Source of the DNA: Gammaproteobacteria bacterium
GTDB lineage: Bacteria; Pseudomonadota; Gammaproteobacteria; SZUA-229
Direction: 5' to 3'
DNA length: 29,903 nucleotides
Assembly: GCA_026998145.1 (NCBI GenBank)
Contig: JALTRC010000217.1
Span: 1 to 29,903 of the forward strand
Below the pieces are notes generated by a model. It was not told the origin of the DNA, did not search any database, and worked only from the letters and a program-made list of their open reading frames with translations. This document shows positions 1-7,877 of the stretch, piece after piece (positions within the stretch are counted from its first letter, which is position 1; each line of letters opens with the position of its first letter). The translations under genes were made by a program, and so were the position numbers.

Positions 1-1
1 T

Positions 2-1348
2 GTATCCGCATCCAAAATTTGCGGCATCGACGAAGACACCATTCGCACAGTGGCGCGGCTTTATGCAAAAGCCGGTCAGGCCATGTCAATCTGGACCATG
101 GGCATTAATCAAAGTACACACGGCTCTGACGGGGTTGTGGGTATTAATAATCTGAATTTAATTACCGGCAATATCGGCAAGCCCGGCGGCACCAGTTTAT
201 CCATTACCGGCCAGAGTAATGCCATGGGTACCCGGGAGTGGTCTTCCTGCTCCGGCCTGCCCGGTTACCGGGCGCTGGAAAATGCGGATCACCGGGAAGA
301 GATTGCCGACTTCTGGGGTATAGATCCGGAGTTTTTACCCAAGCAACGGGGCATGTTTCAAACGGATATTTTCCCCGCCATTGAAACCGGACAAATCAAG
401 GGCATGTGGTTAATTGCCACCAATCCCATGACCTCCATGCCCAATACGGCGCGTATTCGTAAAACCCTGGAGAAGCTGGATTTTCTGGTGGTGCAGGATG
501 CCTATCAGGATGTGGAAACCACCCAGTATGCACACATGTATATTCCTGCTGCCATCTGGGCAGAAAAAGACGGCTGCTTTACCAATACCGAGCGCCGCGT
601 AAATCGGGTTACCAATGTATCTGTGCCTTATGGTGATTCCAAACCGGATTTATGGATTTTTAACCAGCTATCCAAACGTTTTGATAATGGCCTGAAAATG
701 AATTTCCCGGATACGGCAGAAGGTGTATTCGAGGAAATGAAACAGCTGTCCAAAGGGGAAGGGCGTACCCTGGATATTTCCGGTATGAGCTATGAAAAAA
801 TAGAAGCCAACCGGGGATTGCAATGGCCTTGTCGCGAGGGTGATGAAAAAGGCGCCCAGCGTTTATACACGGATGGAAAATTCCAGTACCCGGATGGCAA
901 GGCAAAAATTATTCCGCTGCCATTTATTGATAATAATGAACGACCCTCTGATGATTATCCTTTCTGGTTAAACTCCGGTCGCGTGGTCGAGCATTTCCAT
1001 ACCCGTACCCGTACCGGCAAAATTGGCAACCAGAATAAATTCAGCCCAACCCCCTATATGGAAATGAATCCGGATGCGGCCGCCGAGCTGGGTATCGAAC
1101 ATCAAAGCTATGTGCGGGTGGTTTCTAAACGTGGGGATGCAGTAGTGCTGGTGCAGTTAACCCAGCGTATTCCACGGGATATGGTATTTATTCCATTCCA
1201 CTTCCATGACTGTGTAAACCGTTTAACCCTGGGCTTGTTAGATCCCTATTCGCGACAGCCGGCATTCAAACAAAATGCCGTGCGAATAGAAAAAATCGAA
1301 GATCAGAAGGAAGCGGCGCAGCGTAATCTGGAAGCGCGGGAGTTTTAA
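2..1348 (+). CDS. NasA/NarB-like molybdopterin oxidoreductase, large subunit (5' end missing)
   Basis: The reading frame is open from the window edge, so the N-terminus, including any Fe-S cysteine motif, lies outside; about 448 residues are visible. The protein belongs to the DMSO reductase superfamily of Mo-bisMGD enzymes and reads most like assimilatory or periplasmic nitrate reductases (NasA, NarB, NapA). Visible blocks are WTMGINQSTHG, LNLITGNIGKPGG, SNAMGTRE, ATNPMTSMPNT, EKDGCFTNTERRVNR and LNSGRVVEHFHTRTRTG. The last one begins the C-terminal cofactor-binding domain. A fused DmsB-DmsC electron-transfer subunit follows after 223 bp, which implies quinone-linked respiration rather than ferredoxin- or NADH-linked assimilation. 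The substrate cannot be read from the sequence: nitrate is the closest match, but a sulfur oxyanion is possible given the DsrC-family gene downstream. Confidence 0.85.
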   Translation, partial: VSASKICGIDEDTIRTVARLYAKAGQAMSIWTMGINQSTHGSDGVVGINNLNLITGNIGKPGGTSLSITGQSNAMGTREWSSCSGLPGYRALENADHREEIADFWGIDPEFLPKQRGMFQTDIFPAIETGQIKGMWLIATNPMTSMPNTARIRKTLEKLDFLVVQDAYQDVETTQYAHMYIPAAIWAEKDGCFTNTERRVNRVTNVSVPYGDSKPDLWIFNQLSKRFDNGLKMNFPDTAEGVFEEMKQLSKGEGRTLDISGMSYEKIEANRGLQWPCREGDEKGAQRLYTDGKFQYPDGKAKIIPLPFIDNNERPSDDYPFWLNSGRVVEHFHTRTRTGKIGNQNKFSPTPYMEMNPDAAAELGIEHQSYVRVVSKRGDAVVLVQLTQRIPRDMVFIPFHFHDCVNRLTLGLLDPYSRQPAFKQNAVRIEKIEDQKEAAQRNLEAREF

Positions 1349-1354
1349 GGCGCT

Positions 1355-1420
1355 CTCTTTGAAAAAGGGGGCAGGGGCTAAGTTTTTTGGGAATCCCCTC
1401 AGTTCTTCTTTTGCAAAGGG
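1355..1420. repeat. degenerate copy of the paired CCCTTT-AAAGGG dispersed repeat
   Basis: A forward unit (CTCTTTGAAAAAGGGGG and its tail) is followed by a decayed inverted unit (AATCCCCTCAG ... TTTTGCAAAGGG). The same two-unit design recurs at 5635-5708, 8591-8692 and 16745-16867. This is the most decayed of the four copies. Confidence 0.5.
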
Positions 1421-1466
1421 TCAGGTTTTATAAAAATATTTGCATGAGTTTTTAAACCATGATGCT

Positions 1467-1493
1467 GTCATTCCCGCGCAGGCGGGAATCCAG
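1467..1493. repeat. dRS3-like palindromic repeat
   Basis: The core ATTCCCGCGCAGGCGGGAAT at 1470-1489 is a palindrome with 8-bp arms. It fits the ATTCCC-N8-GGGAAT consensus of the dRS3 repeats described in Neisseria. It sits in the 223-bp gap between the molybdenum subunit and the Fe-S/anchor subunit. Further copies are at 22906-22925 and 23052-23071, and a truncated one is at 29798-29812. Confidence 0.75.
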
Positions 1494-1571
1494 TTTTCCA
1501 TAAGGTAAAGTCTCAGGCAGCGGAGTCAGACTCCAATACCCGGATGACAGAACATTTAAAAAGACATCACT

Positions 1572-3389
1572 ATGTTTAAAGTAAGAAACGACGAACCCCG
1601 ATACGCTTTTTTAAGCGACAAACACCATAATGAAAAAAACATCTATGGCAAATCGATTCAGCTGGTGGATGAAAATCATCCCCTGGCGGGAAAAAGTTTG
1701 AATATCAACGGGGATGCTTCAATTGGTGATAATCCCAATCGCTATAAGCAACACGGTTTTCATTTTACCGCGGATAACTGCATTGGCTGTCATGCATGTG
1801 AAGCTGCCTGTAGTGAAAAAAATGATAACCCTGCGCACATCGCCTTTCGTTCTGTCGGTTATGTGGAAGGGGGAACCTACCCGGCTTTTAAACGCCTGAA
1901 TATTTCCATGGCCTGTAATCATTGTGACAATCCTGTATGTCTAAAGGGCTGTCCGACTCGTGCCTATACCAAGTTTGCGGAATATGGGGCCGTTTTGCAG
2001 GATTCGGATATTTGTTTTGGCTGTGGTTATTGCACCTGGGTGTGTCCATATAATGCGCCTCAACTGGACCCGGTAAAAGGTCAGGTAAGCAAATGTAATA
2101 TGTGTGTGGATCGTCTTGAGGTGGGTTTAAAGCCGGCCTGTGTATCCGCCTGCCTGGGTAATGCCTTAAACTTTGGTGTAGTGGAAAATCTGCCGGAAAA
2201 CCGTGAACAGGCCAAAACCGAAATTCCCGGTTTTCCCCGCACGGATATTACCAACCCCAATATTCGCTTCCAGCAAACCCGAACGCTGCCTGAAGAAATG
2301 ACCCGCACCGATAGTATGGCGGTGAAATATCACAAGGATAAAAAGTCCGGCAAATACGAGCCGGTGGTGGATAAAAAGAAAGGTCTGGAGCGTCACTGGA
2401 ACTTTAAAAAACTGCGTTCACGGGAAGATCCGCTGGTTATTTTTACCCTGGTATCCCAGGCGGTCATAGGTGCGTTTTTACTCATGTTCCTGGGCAACTT
2501 GATGGGAATAGAAGCATTGCAGCAACTGGTGGATTCTTCTGCTTACTTGCCCATGCTGTTTGTTATGCTGGCTGTGGAATCTTTTGCGCTGTTTTTATCT
2601 ACCATGCATTTAGGCAAGCCACACCGTTTTTATCGGGCCTTTAATAATTTAAGGTACTCACCGGTTAGTCGTGAAATTGCCGGTATTGCGGTATTTTTTA
2701 ACAGTCTGGGCGCACATTTCTTAGCTTCATTATTTGATTTTGAACTGGCACAACAGGCCGCGATATTTTTTGCTTATGCAGCCGCTATTTCCGGGCCGGT
2801 GGCGATTTATTTTATGCATAAAATTTATCGCATCGAAGCGCGGCCTTACTGGAATCACTGGCAGGTATTAACCGCCTTTTACGGCAATATGCTAACACTG
2901 GGTGCCCTGTTTACGGGGCTGGTATTTGTGCCTTATATGCTGATGAATAATCAGCCGGTTGCTGGTCTGTTACAGATTATTGCTCTGGTCATGGTGGCTG
3001 GAATGCTGGTTGAAGGTTTTGGTCATCACTGCCATGCAAAATATTTAAATGTAAAAGGGCGTGAAGGGGCGGTTTCCTATTACGAGCAGGTGACAACCTA
3101 TGGCAAAACCTATTTACTGAGAAATACTCTGTTAGTTATTAATATATTACTGGCGGCTGTACTGGCTTTTAATCAGGGAGAAAGTATCACAGTGCTGGCC
3201 TTATGGGGGCTGCTGGCTGTGAGTGTTGTTTTTATGGCCTTAATTGGTCGCGCCATGTTTTATGTGATGGTGGTGCCCACCACTATGCCGGGTGCTTTTT
3301 TCTGGAAGAATAAAGGTTTTGAAGAACATGCCCGGGAAACCGGGCTTGCCAATGCCGTACAGGCTGGCGTGATTGCTGATATACATTAG
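1572..3389 (+). CDS. DmsB-DmsC fusion: four-cluster ferredoxin subunit joined to a quinone-interacting membrane anchor
   Basis: This 605-residue protein joins two normally separate subunits. Residues 70-194 carry four ferredoxin-type cysteine groups: C70-x2-C-x2-C-x3-C80, C115-x2-C-x4-C-x3-C127, C148-x2-C-x2-C-x3-C158 and C175-x2-C-x11-C-x3-C194. That is the 16-cysteine pattern of DmsB-type subunits. After a charged linker (about 200-285), residues 290-590 hold about eight hydrophobic helices of the DmsC anchor family. The expected role is electron transfer between the membrane quinone pool and the molybdenum subunit upstream. No twin-arginine signal is visible. The DsrC-like gene starts 8 bp after the stop, so the two are probably co-transcribed. 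The fusion is clear from the continuous frame; the direction of electron flow is not known. Confidence 0.9.
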   Translation: MFKVRNDEPRYAFLSDKHHNEKNIYGKSIQLVDENHPLAGKSLNINGDASIGDNPNRYKQHGFHFTADNCIGCHACEAACSEKNDNPAHIAFRSVGYVEGGTYPAFKRLNISMACNHCDNPVCLKGCPTRAYTKFAEYGAVLQDSDICFGCGYCTWVCPYNAPQLDPVKGQVSKCNMCVDRLEVGLKPACVSACLGNALNFGVVENLPENREQAKTEIPGFPRTDITNPNIRFQQTRTLPEEMTRTDSMAVKYHKDKKSGKYEPVVDKKKGLERHWNFKKLRSREDPLVIFTLVSQAVIGAFLLMFLGNLMGIEALQQLVDSSAYLPMLFVMLAVESFALFLSTMHLGKPHRFYRAFNNLRYSPVSREIAGIAVFFNSLGAHFLASLFDFELAQQAAIFFAYAAAISGPVAIYFMHKIYRIEARPYWNHWQVLTAFYGNMLTLGALFTGLVFVPYMLMNNQPVAGLLQIIALVMVAGMLVEGFGHHCHAKYLNVKGREGAVSYYEQVTTYGKTYLLRNTLLVINILLAAVLAFNQGESITVLALWGLLAVSVVFMALIGRAMFYVMVVPTTMPGAFFWKNKGFEEHARETGLANAVQAGVIADIH

Positions 3390-3397
3390 GATTGAAA

Positions 3398-3769
3398 ATG
3401 GCTGGTAAAATTTATTATCCCAATATGCAAACCAAAACACTTACCGTCAATGGTGAGGAGATATTACTGGATGGAGAAGGTTATTTGCTGGATTTAGATG
3501 CATGGTCGGAAGATTATGTTCGAGAGCTGGCAGCTCATGAAGGTCTGGAACTCACGGATGAACACTGGGAAGTGATTTATTTTATTCGCAAGTTTCATGA
3601 TGAGCACGGTGTACAGGCGCCGGTGCGGGATATGATTAAAAACTTCAAGAAAAAATGGGGTAAGGAAAAAGGCAATACTCGCTATTTGCATGAAATCTTT
3701 CCCCGGGGTGGCCCGCAAAAACAGGGCAATCGTCTGGCAGGTGTGCGTAAGCCTAAGGGTGAGCATTAA
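3398..3769 (+). CDS. DsrC/TusE-family protein lacking both conserved cysteines
   Basis: This 123-residue protein has the DsrC/TusE fold signature: LDLDAWSEDYVRELAAHEGL, LTDEHWEVIYFIRKFH, and a C-terminal arm with LHEIFPRGGPQKQ and LAGVRKPKG. In DsrC the arm carries a cysteine in the KQ-A-C segment and a penultimate cysteine (GCV end). Here these positions read KQGN and GEH, so both are replaced while the arm keeps its normal length. No cysteine occurs anywhere in the protein, so it cannot carry a persulfide or form the DsrC trisulfide. Such cysteine-free homologues have been proposed to be regulatory (called RspA in the DsrC literature). The ATG at 3398 is chosen over an in-frame TTG at 3392 because AGGA at 3388-3391 is well spaced. 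It probably belongs to the molybdoenzyme operon. Confidence 0.85.
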   Translation: MAGKIYYPNMQTKTLTVNGEEILLDGEGYLLDLDAWSEDYVRELAAHEGLELTDEHWEVIYFIRKFHDEHGVQAPVRDMIKNFKKKWGKEKGNTRYLHEIFPRGGPQKQGNRLAGVRKPKGEH

Positions 3770-3931
3770 GGAAGCTCTGGTTAATTCTGGACGAAACAGT
3801 TTGCGCTTAAAAAGCGCGGGTTCAAGGCGTCGAATCGCACGTAATAGCAGGCTATTGCGAAGATTCGCAACGCAGAAACCGTGCTTTTTAAGCGTGAAAT
3901 GTGAGTTCATGAATTGATCAGAGGTTCCTTA
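3767..3931. repeat. MITE-like element with 21-bp imperfect terminal inverted repeats
   Basis: The left end (3767-3787, starting TAAGGAAGCTCTGG) and the right end (3911-3931, finishing CAGAGGTTCCTTA) are inverted repeats matching at 18 of 21 positions. The interior has further hairpins, for example TTGCG-AAGATT-CGCAA near 3854-3870. There is no coding capacity. The first three bases of the left end form the TAA stop of the DsrC-like gene. A 16-bp end-like sequence (TAAGGAAACTCTGATC) recurs at 16895-16910. Confidence 0.6.
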
Positions 3932-3932
3932 G

Positions 3933-4084
3933 TTTAACCACAGAGGACACAGAGGTTCACAGAGGCTTGTGTGTTTGTAAAGAGGCTGTATATTTCATTA
4001 CTCAAAAACATGGATTAAATGGGTTTGAAATCATCACTACCACTTACGCTAACTCTGTGAACCTCTGTGTCCCCTGTGGTTAAA
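3933..4084. repeat. MITE-like element with 32-bp terminal inverted repeats
   Basis: The arms at 3933-3964 (TTTAACCACAGAGGACACAG and onward) and 4053-4084 (ending CCCCTGTGGTTAAA) are inverted repeats with one mismatch in 32. The 88-bp interior is AT-rich and non-coding. The element lies one base from the neighbouring inverted-repeat element and ends 14 bp before the ravA start, so any ravA promoter must lie inside it or further upstream. The CACAGAGG-type arm is itself built from short imperfect repeats. Confidence 0.75.
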
Positions 4085-4098
4085 CAAAAAAGGTAAAA

Positions 4099-5619
4099 AT
4101 GAAAACAAAGCTCCAGTCAATCATCACATATTTAGAACAGAACCTGATTGAACGTTCCGTTTCTGTACGACTGGCGCTATTGGCCGCAGTCAGTGGTGAG
4201 CATTTATTATTACTGGGGCCACCGGGTACAGCTAAAAGTGAGCTGGCCAGAAAACTGCATCGTGTGTTTTCCAATGTAAATTATTTTGAGCGACTGCTCA
4301 CCCGTTTTTCCGTACCGGAAGAATTATTCGGCCCTCTGTCCATAAAAGCCCTGGAAGAAGATCGCTATCAGCGGCTAACGGAAAACTATCTACCACAGGC
4401 CAGTATTGCCTTTATTGATGAAGTCTTTAAGGCCAATAGCGCCATACTCAATGCCCTGTTGACGCTGCTGAATGAGCGGGAGTTTGATAATGGGGCCGAG
4501 CGTATTAAAACTCCGCTGATCAGCGTGATTGCCGCCAGTAATGAACTGCCGGAAGATGAAAGTCTGGAGGCTTTGTATGATCGCTTCCTGCTGCGCTATC
4601 AGTTAAGCCCGGTTAGCGATCAGGGCTTTAATGAACTGCTTCAGTTACAGGAAAATATCCATTCAGAGCTGACAGAATCACTGAGTATTGCCGAGCTGGA
4701 TGATATTCAGCAGCAGGCAGCAAAGATTGAATTGTCGGACAGGGCTCGTGACATTATTGTTGCCCTGCGGCAGTTTTTGCAGCAGCAGGATATTTATATT
4801 TCGGATCGTCGCTGGCGAAAAATTATCAAGCTATTAAAGGTTGCGGCCTTAACTAATCAGCAAGACATTATCAGTGAATGGGATTGCGCACTGGCCCTGC
4901 ACTGCTGCTGGCAATCACCGGAGCAGCTGGAACTATTGCAGCAATGGTTTATTGACGCCATGGCGCTGGATAATAATGAAGATGTGCAGCGTTTTGAAAA
5001 GCTGCTGCAAACCTGGCAGCAAAAACTGAGAGCCGATCAGGAAAATAAAACCCACCGTAAAAATGAGCATGGACAAAAGCTGTATCGGGATGAGAATAAT
5101 CAGATTACGACTCGCAAGGAACAGGTGCAGCTGGCTGAGCGGGATAATGAAGTTCTGTATCTGGCCCCATCCAATCAGAAAGATCGTAGTAATGATGGTA
5201 AAGGATATACCTTAAAGGAACTGGAACAGCAGTTCTTTGATGATGCTATGCAGCAAACCCATATTGATGGTCGCTGGATGGATTTGCAGAATTATGTAAA
5301 CAATACCCAGAACCGTCTGGTGAATAAAATTCAGCATGAGGCCATTACCGATTCGGTGGATTATTCGCCAGAGTATATTGAAAATACGGTTCGTCAGCTG
5401 GAACAGTTAATTGAGGATGTCAGCCAGCTTTATGATGTATGTGAAGAAAAGCATCAGGGGTTTAAAAAGTCGGTAGAACAGCATTTGTGGCTGGATGCGT
5501 CTTTATTTACCGAAGCAGTGAATCAGTTACAGGCGAATATGCAAAGCACCCGGAATATAAAGCAGCAGTTGGCGGAATCTATTCAGGGGTTTCGTGAACT
5601 GCCCTTATCATCAACTTAA
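4099..5619 (+). CDS. ravA: MoxR-family AAA+ ATPase RavA
   Basis: The 506-residue length is close to E. coli RavA (498). Walker A is GPPGTAKS at residues 40-47, Walker B is IAFIDE at 103-108, and a sensor-type segment VIAASNELPEDESLEALYDRF follows. The C-terminal half, from about residue 300, is a glutamine-rich, largely helical extension as in RavA, which carries its small LARA domain there. RavA forms a hexamer that works with the VWA protein ViaA; in E. coli the pair associates with respiratory Fe-S complexes and affects aminoglycoside sensitivity. The viaA homologue follows after 150 bp containing a dispersed repeat. The ribosome-binding site AAGG lies at about 4090, just outside the upstream inverted-repeat element. 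Confidence 0.85.
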   Translation: MKTKLQSIITYLEQNLIERSVSVRLALLAAVSGEHLLLLGPPGTAKSELARKLHRVFSNVNYFERLLTRFSVPEELFGPLSIKALEEDRYQRLTENYLPQASIAFIDEVFKANSAILNALLTLLNEREFDNGAERIKTPLISVIAASNELPEDESLEALYDRFLLRYQLSPVSDQGFNELLQLQENIHSELTESLSIAELDDIQQQAAKIELSDRARDIIVALRQFLQQQDIYISDRRWRKIIKLLKVAALTNQQDIISEWDCALALHCCWQSPEQLELLQQWFIDAMALDNNEDVQRFEKLLQTWQQKLRADQENKTHRKNEHGQKLYRDENNQITTRKEQVQLAERDNEVLYLAPSNQKDRSNDGKGYTLKELEQQFFDDAMQQTHIDGRWMDLQNYVNNTQNRLVNKIQHEAITDSVDYSPEYIENTVRQLEQLIEDVSQLYDVCEEKHQGFKKSVEQHLWLDASLFTEAVNQLQANMQSTRNIKQQLAESIQGFRELPLSST

Positions 5620-5634
5620 ATCGTATAAAGCCAT

Positions 5635-5708
5635 CCCCCTTTGAAAAAGGGGGAACGAGGGGGATTAAAGTTTTAATCTCTCCCAACCCCTCTTTTTCAA
5701 AGAGGGGA
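5635..5708. repeat. paired CCCCCTTT-AAAGGGGG dispersed repeat between ravA and viaA
   Basis: A forward unit at 5635-5666 (CCCCCTTTGAAAAAGGGGG then GAGGGGGATT) is followed after 8 bp by the inverted unit at 5675-5708. Each unit is a hairpin, and the two together can form a larger cruciform or RNA stem. It may act as a transcript-stabilising or attenuating element between the partner genes, but no function is shown by the sequence. Confidence 0.7.
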
Positions 5709-5769
5709 GTATAAAAGCACTCTATGCCTTTGTATCAAAAAACATCCAGCCGGGAGATCCAGCTTCACA

Positions 5770-7227
5770 ATGCAAAGCCAACTATCATTTTATGATGATC
5801 TGGATGAACTGCCCGACAATCTCTATATAGCTGTAGTCACCCATCCATCAGGCAATCTTGCCCAGCGTTGTGAATCGCTGCTTTACTGGCGTCGCTCCCT
5901 TTTTAAAGGGCAGTTGCCCCGATTATTTAACTGGCCGGCCAATCCGGAATATCAGATCATTATTGAAGCACTGGATAGCAGCAACAAGTATCAGCTATGT
6001 TTAAATCATCCAGCACTGTGTGATTATTATTGTTTGCAGATTCTGCAATTTATTGGTTCGGGAAAAGACAGGCTGGTTTTATTAATGCCCGATGATCAGT
6101 CACCCGAGCCGCCTCCGCAACCTTCTGATAATCAAGCTGAACCAGAACTTGAAGAAACACCTGAATCAACAGAGCCACAATCAACAAAGGCAAAACAAAA
6201 ATCTGAAACCCCACTGAATATAGAGCCGCAGTCGGTGGCAGAAAAAAATCTGCAAGGTCAGTTGGATAAGCTATTTAAGGATTATGCCATTGAGCGACAA
6301 CTGGGTTTTGATTTAAGCCAGGGTATTGCAAGACGTCAGCAATGGAAAGCCGTATTAAAATGCCATAACACCATTAAACGCTCTTCCTGGTTGCAGCAGA
6401 TAATTCGCCAGCTGGGCCGTGGCCGTGAGCAACGGGCCAGCGAAGCAGACTCCCATCCTTTATACACTGAGCAGCATGCATCTGTGCGGCATTTGTCCAG
6501 CCATCGTTCAACACGGGCACCCATGGAAATGCGCGGTATTGAGCGTAATGATGATGTGGGGCGAATGTTGCCCAGTGAGCTGTCCATGCTGGGCCATAAG
6601 AAGCTGAAGATGCTCTGGCATTTGCGCCGTGCGGAGCGCATGTTATTAAGCTATGAAGTGGACGGGGTTTTATCGGAACATATACCCGTGCGTGAACCCT
6701 TGAAAACAGAAGATGATGCACAGGGTAAACACACGCATCGTCAGCAGGGGCCATTGATAATTGCACTGGATACCTCCGCATCCATGAAAGGGGAGCCGGA
6801 GCATCTGGCCAAAGCCATAGTGCTGGAAGCCCTGCGGGTTTGTCATCAACAAAAACGCCTGTGTTATCTGTTTTTATTCAGTGGCCCGGATAATATCAAA
6901 TCCATGTTGCTGGATGATTCCCGCCAGGCCTGGCTGAATATACTGGACTTGATGCAATACTCGTTTCATGGTGGCACGCGCATTGAACAGGTGATGCAAC
7001 AGACTGTGGATTTATTGCTGCAGAAAAACTGGCAACAGGCAGATATTGTGCTGCTCAGTGATGGTCGATTTTCCGTAGCAGAAAGCACACAGCAAGCACT
7101 GCAAAATGCCCGCCGGCAATATGGTTTACGCTGTTATGGTATTCATCTGGGAAGCTGGGATAAACATGCCATGAGCGACTTATGTGATAAGGTATATGAT
7201 TATTCGCGTCTTAGCAGGGAGCCCTGA
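5770..7227 (+). CDS. viaA: ViaA-like von Willebrand factor A domain protein
   Basis: The 485-residue length matches E. coli ViaA (483). The C-terminal VWA domain (about 328-480) contains the metal-ion-dependent adhesion motif DxSxS as DTSAS at residues 334-338, plus HGGTR and LLSDGRF. Upstream, RQLGRGRE and a segment ending DDVGRMLPSELSMLG match the ViaA middle region. The N-terminal 110 residues are unlike E. coli ViaA, and a proline/glutamate-rich linker (about 112-155) follows. ViaA stimulates the RavA ATPase, and the partner gene is directly upstream. The Shine-Dalgarno sequence is poor: GGGAG lies about 13 bp from the ATG. The next gene begins 4 bp after the stop. The unusual N-terminus leaves some uncertainty about strict orthology. 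Confidence 0.75.
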   Translation: MQSQLSFYDDLDELPDNLYIAVVTHPSGNLAQRCESLLYWRRSLFKGQLPRLFNWPANPEYQIIIEALDSSNKYQLCLNHPALCDYYCLQILQFIGSGKDRLVLLMPDDQSPEPPPQPSDNQAEPELEETPESTEPQSTKAKQKSETPLNIEPQSVAEKNLQGQLDKLFKDYAIERQLGFDLSQGIARRQQWKAVLKCHNTIKRSSWLQQIIRQLGRGREQRASEADSHPLYTEQHASVRHLSSHRSTRAPMEMRGIERNDDVGRMLPSELSMLGHKKLKMLWHLRRAERMLLSYEVDGVLSEHIPVREPLKTEDDAQGKHTHRQQGPLIIALDTSASMKGEPEHLAKAIVLEALRVCHQQKRLCYLFLFSGPDNIKSMLLDDSRQAWLNILDLMQYSFHGGTRIEQVMQQTVDLLLQKNWQQADIVLLSDGRFSVAESTQQALQNARRQYGLRCYGIHLGSWDKHAMSDLCDKVYDYSRLSREP

Positions 7228-7231
7228 TTTA

Positions 7232-7831
7232 ATGAAGCAAGATTCCACCGCCCAGAGCCTTAATCCACTTTGCCTGCCCGTATTAAAAATCATTAATGGC
7301 GCCACTGAGCCGCTTACTGAATACGATATTATAAAAGCCCTGGGAGATCATGCCTTTCCCCATGATGTGTCTGAGGATGCACAGCTCACCCTGTTTCGCC
7401 GTCATTTTTATTTAATGAATGCCCTGTATCAGCTACAGGAAATGCTATTCGATGAAGGGCTGTGTTTACATATCTCCGCCATGCAGATTTATATTCGCCC
7501 TCTGGATAAAAGTGCCGGTACCGCCTTAAGCTCACACAGCGCCGATGAAAAATTATCCGCTTATTATTTAGACTGGCACAATTACGACAGTACCTCATCA
7601 CAGGATGTGGATGCTCTATTACATGGCTTCTGGAAACAGTATCGTCAGTACCACCAGCAACTGCCGTCCCTGATGACACTGGAGCTGGATGAGAAAGCCA
7701 GCTGGCAGGATATTCAACAAAGCTACCGGCGGCTGGTGAATATCCATCACCCGGACAAGGGAGGCGAGCGGCAGCGTTTTATGGAAATTCGCGCCGCTTA
7801 TGAAAGCCTGCAGGCGGTTTATGACGTATAG
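7232..7831 (+). CDS. DNAJ-related protein with C-terminal J domain
   Basis: This 199-residue protein has an N-terminal region resembling the gammaproteobacterial DNAJ-related family (CLPVLKIINGATEPLTEYDI, FRRHFYLMNALYQLQ). A short C-terminal J domain has the diagnostic HPD at residues 173-175 (NIHHPDKGG) and the helix RRLVNIHHPD. There is no G/F or zinc region, so it would recruit DnaK to a specific client rather than act as a general DnaJ. The ATG at 7232 is chosen over an upstream in-frame start at 7184 because the latter lies deep inside viaA and AGCAGGGA precedes 7232. The 4-bp gap to viaA suggests co-transcription and a possible chaperone link to RavA/ViaA, which is inference. Confidence 0.8.
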   Translation: MKQDSTAQSLNPLCLPVLKIINGATEPLTEYDIIKALGDHAFPHDVSEDAQLTLFRRHFYLMNALYQLQEMLFDEGLCLHISAMQIYIRPLDKSAGTALSSHSADEKLSAYYLDWHNYDSTSSQDVDALLHGFWKQYRQYHQQLPSLMTLELDEKASWQDIQQSYRRLVNIHHPDKGGERQRFMEIRAAYESLQAVYDV

Positions 7832-7852
7832 GTAGAAAATCACCTATACTTT
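7826..7852 (+). terminator. possible terminator hairpin after the DNAJ-related gene
   Basis: A perfect 8-bp inverted repeat, GTATAGGT (7826-7833) and ACCTATAC (7842-7849), encloses an 8-nt loop and is followed by only three T residues. The stem overlaps the stop codon. The short T run makes it a weak candidate terminator. Confidence 0.35.
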
Positions 7853-7877
7853 GCCCATCTGATAAAGGGTGGTGTGA

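Noticed and set aside
3494..3910. 138-residue minus-strand reading frame
   Set aside because: It is antisense to the DsrC-like gene and runs into the inverted-repeat element; composition and lack of a ribosome-binding site mark it as a shadow.
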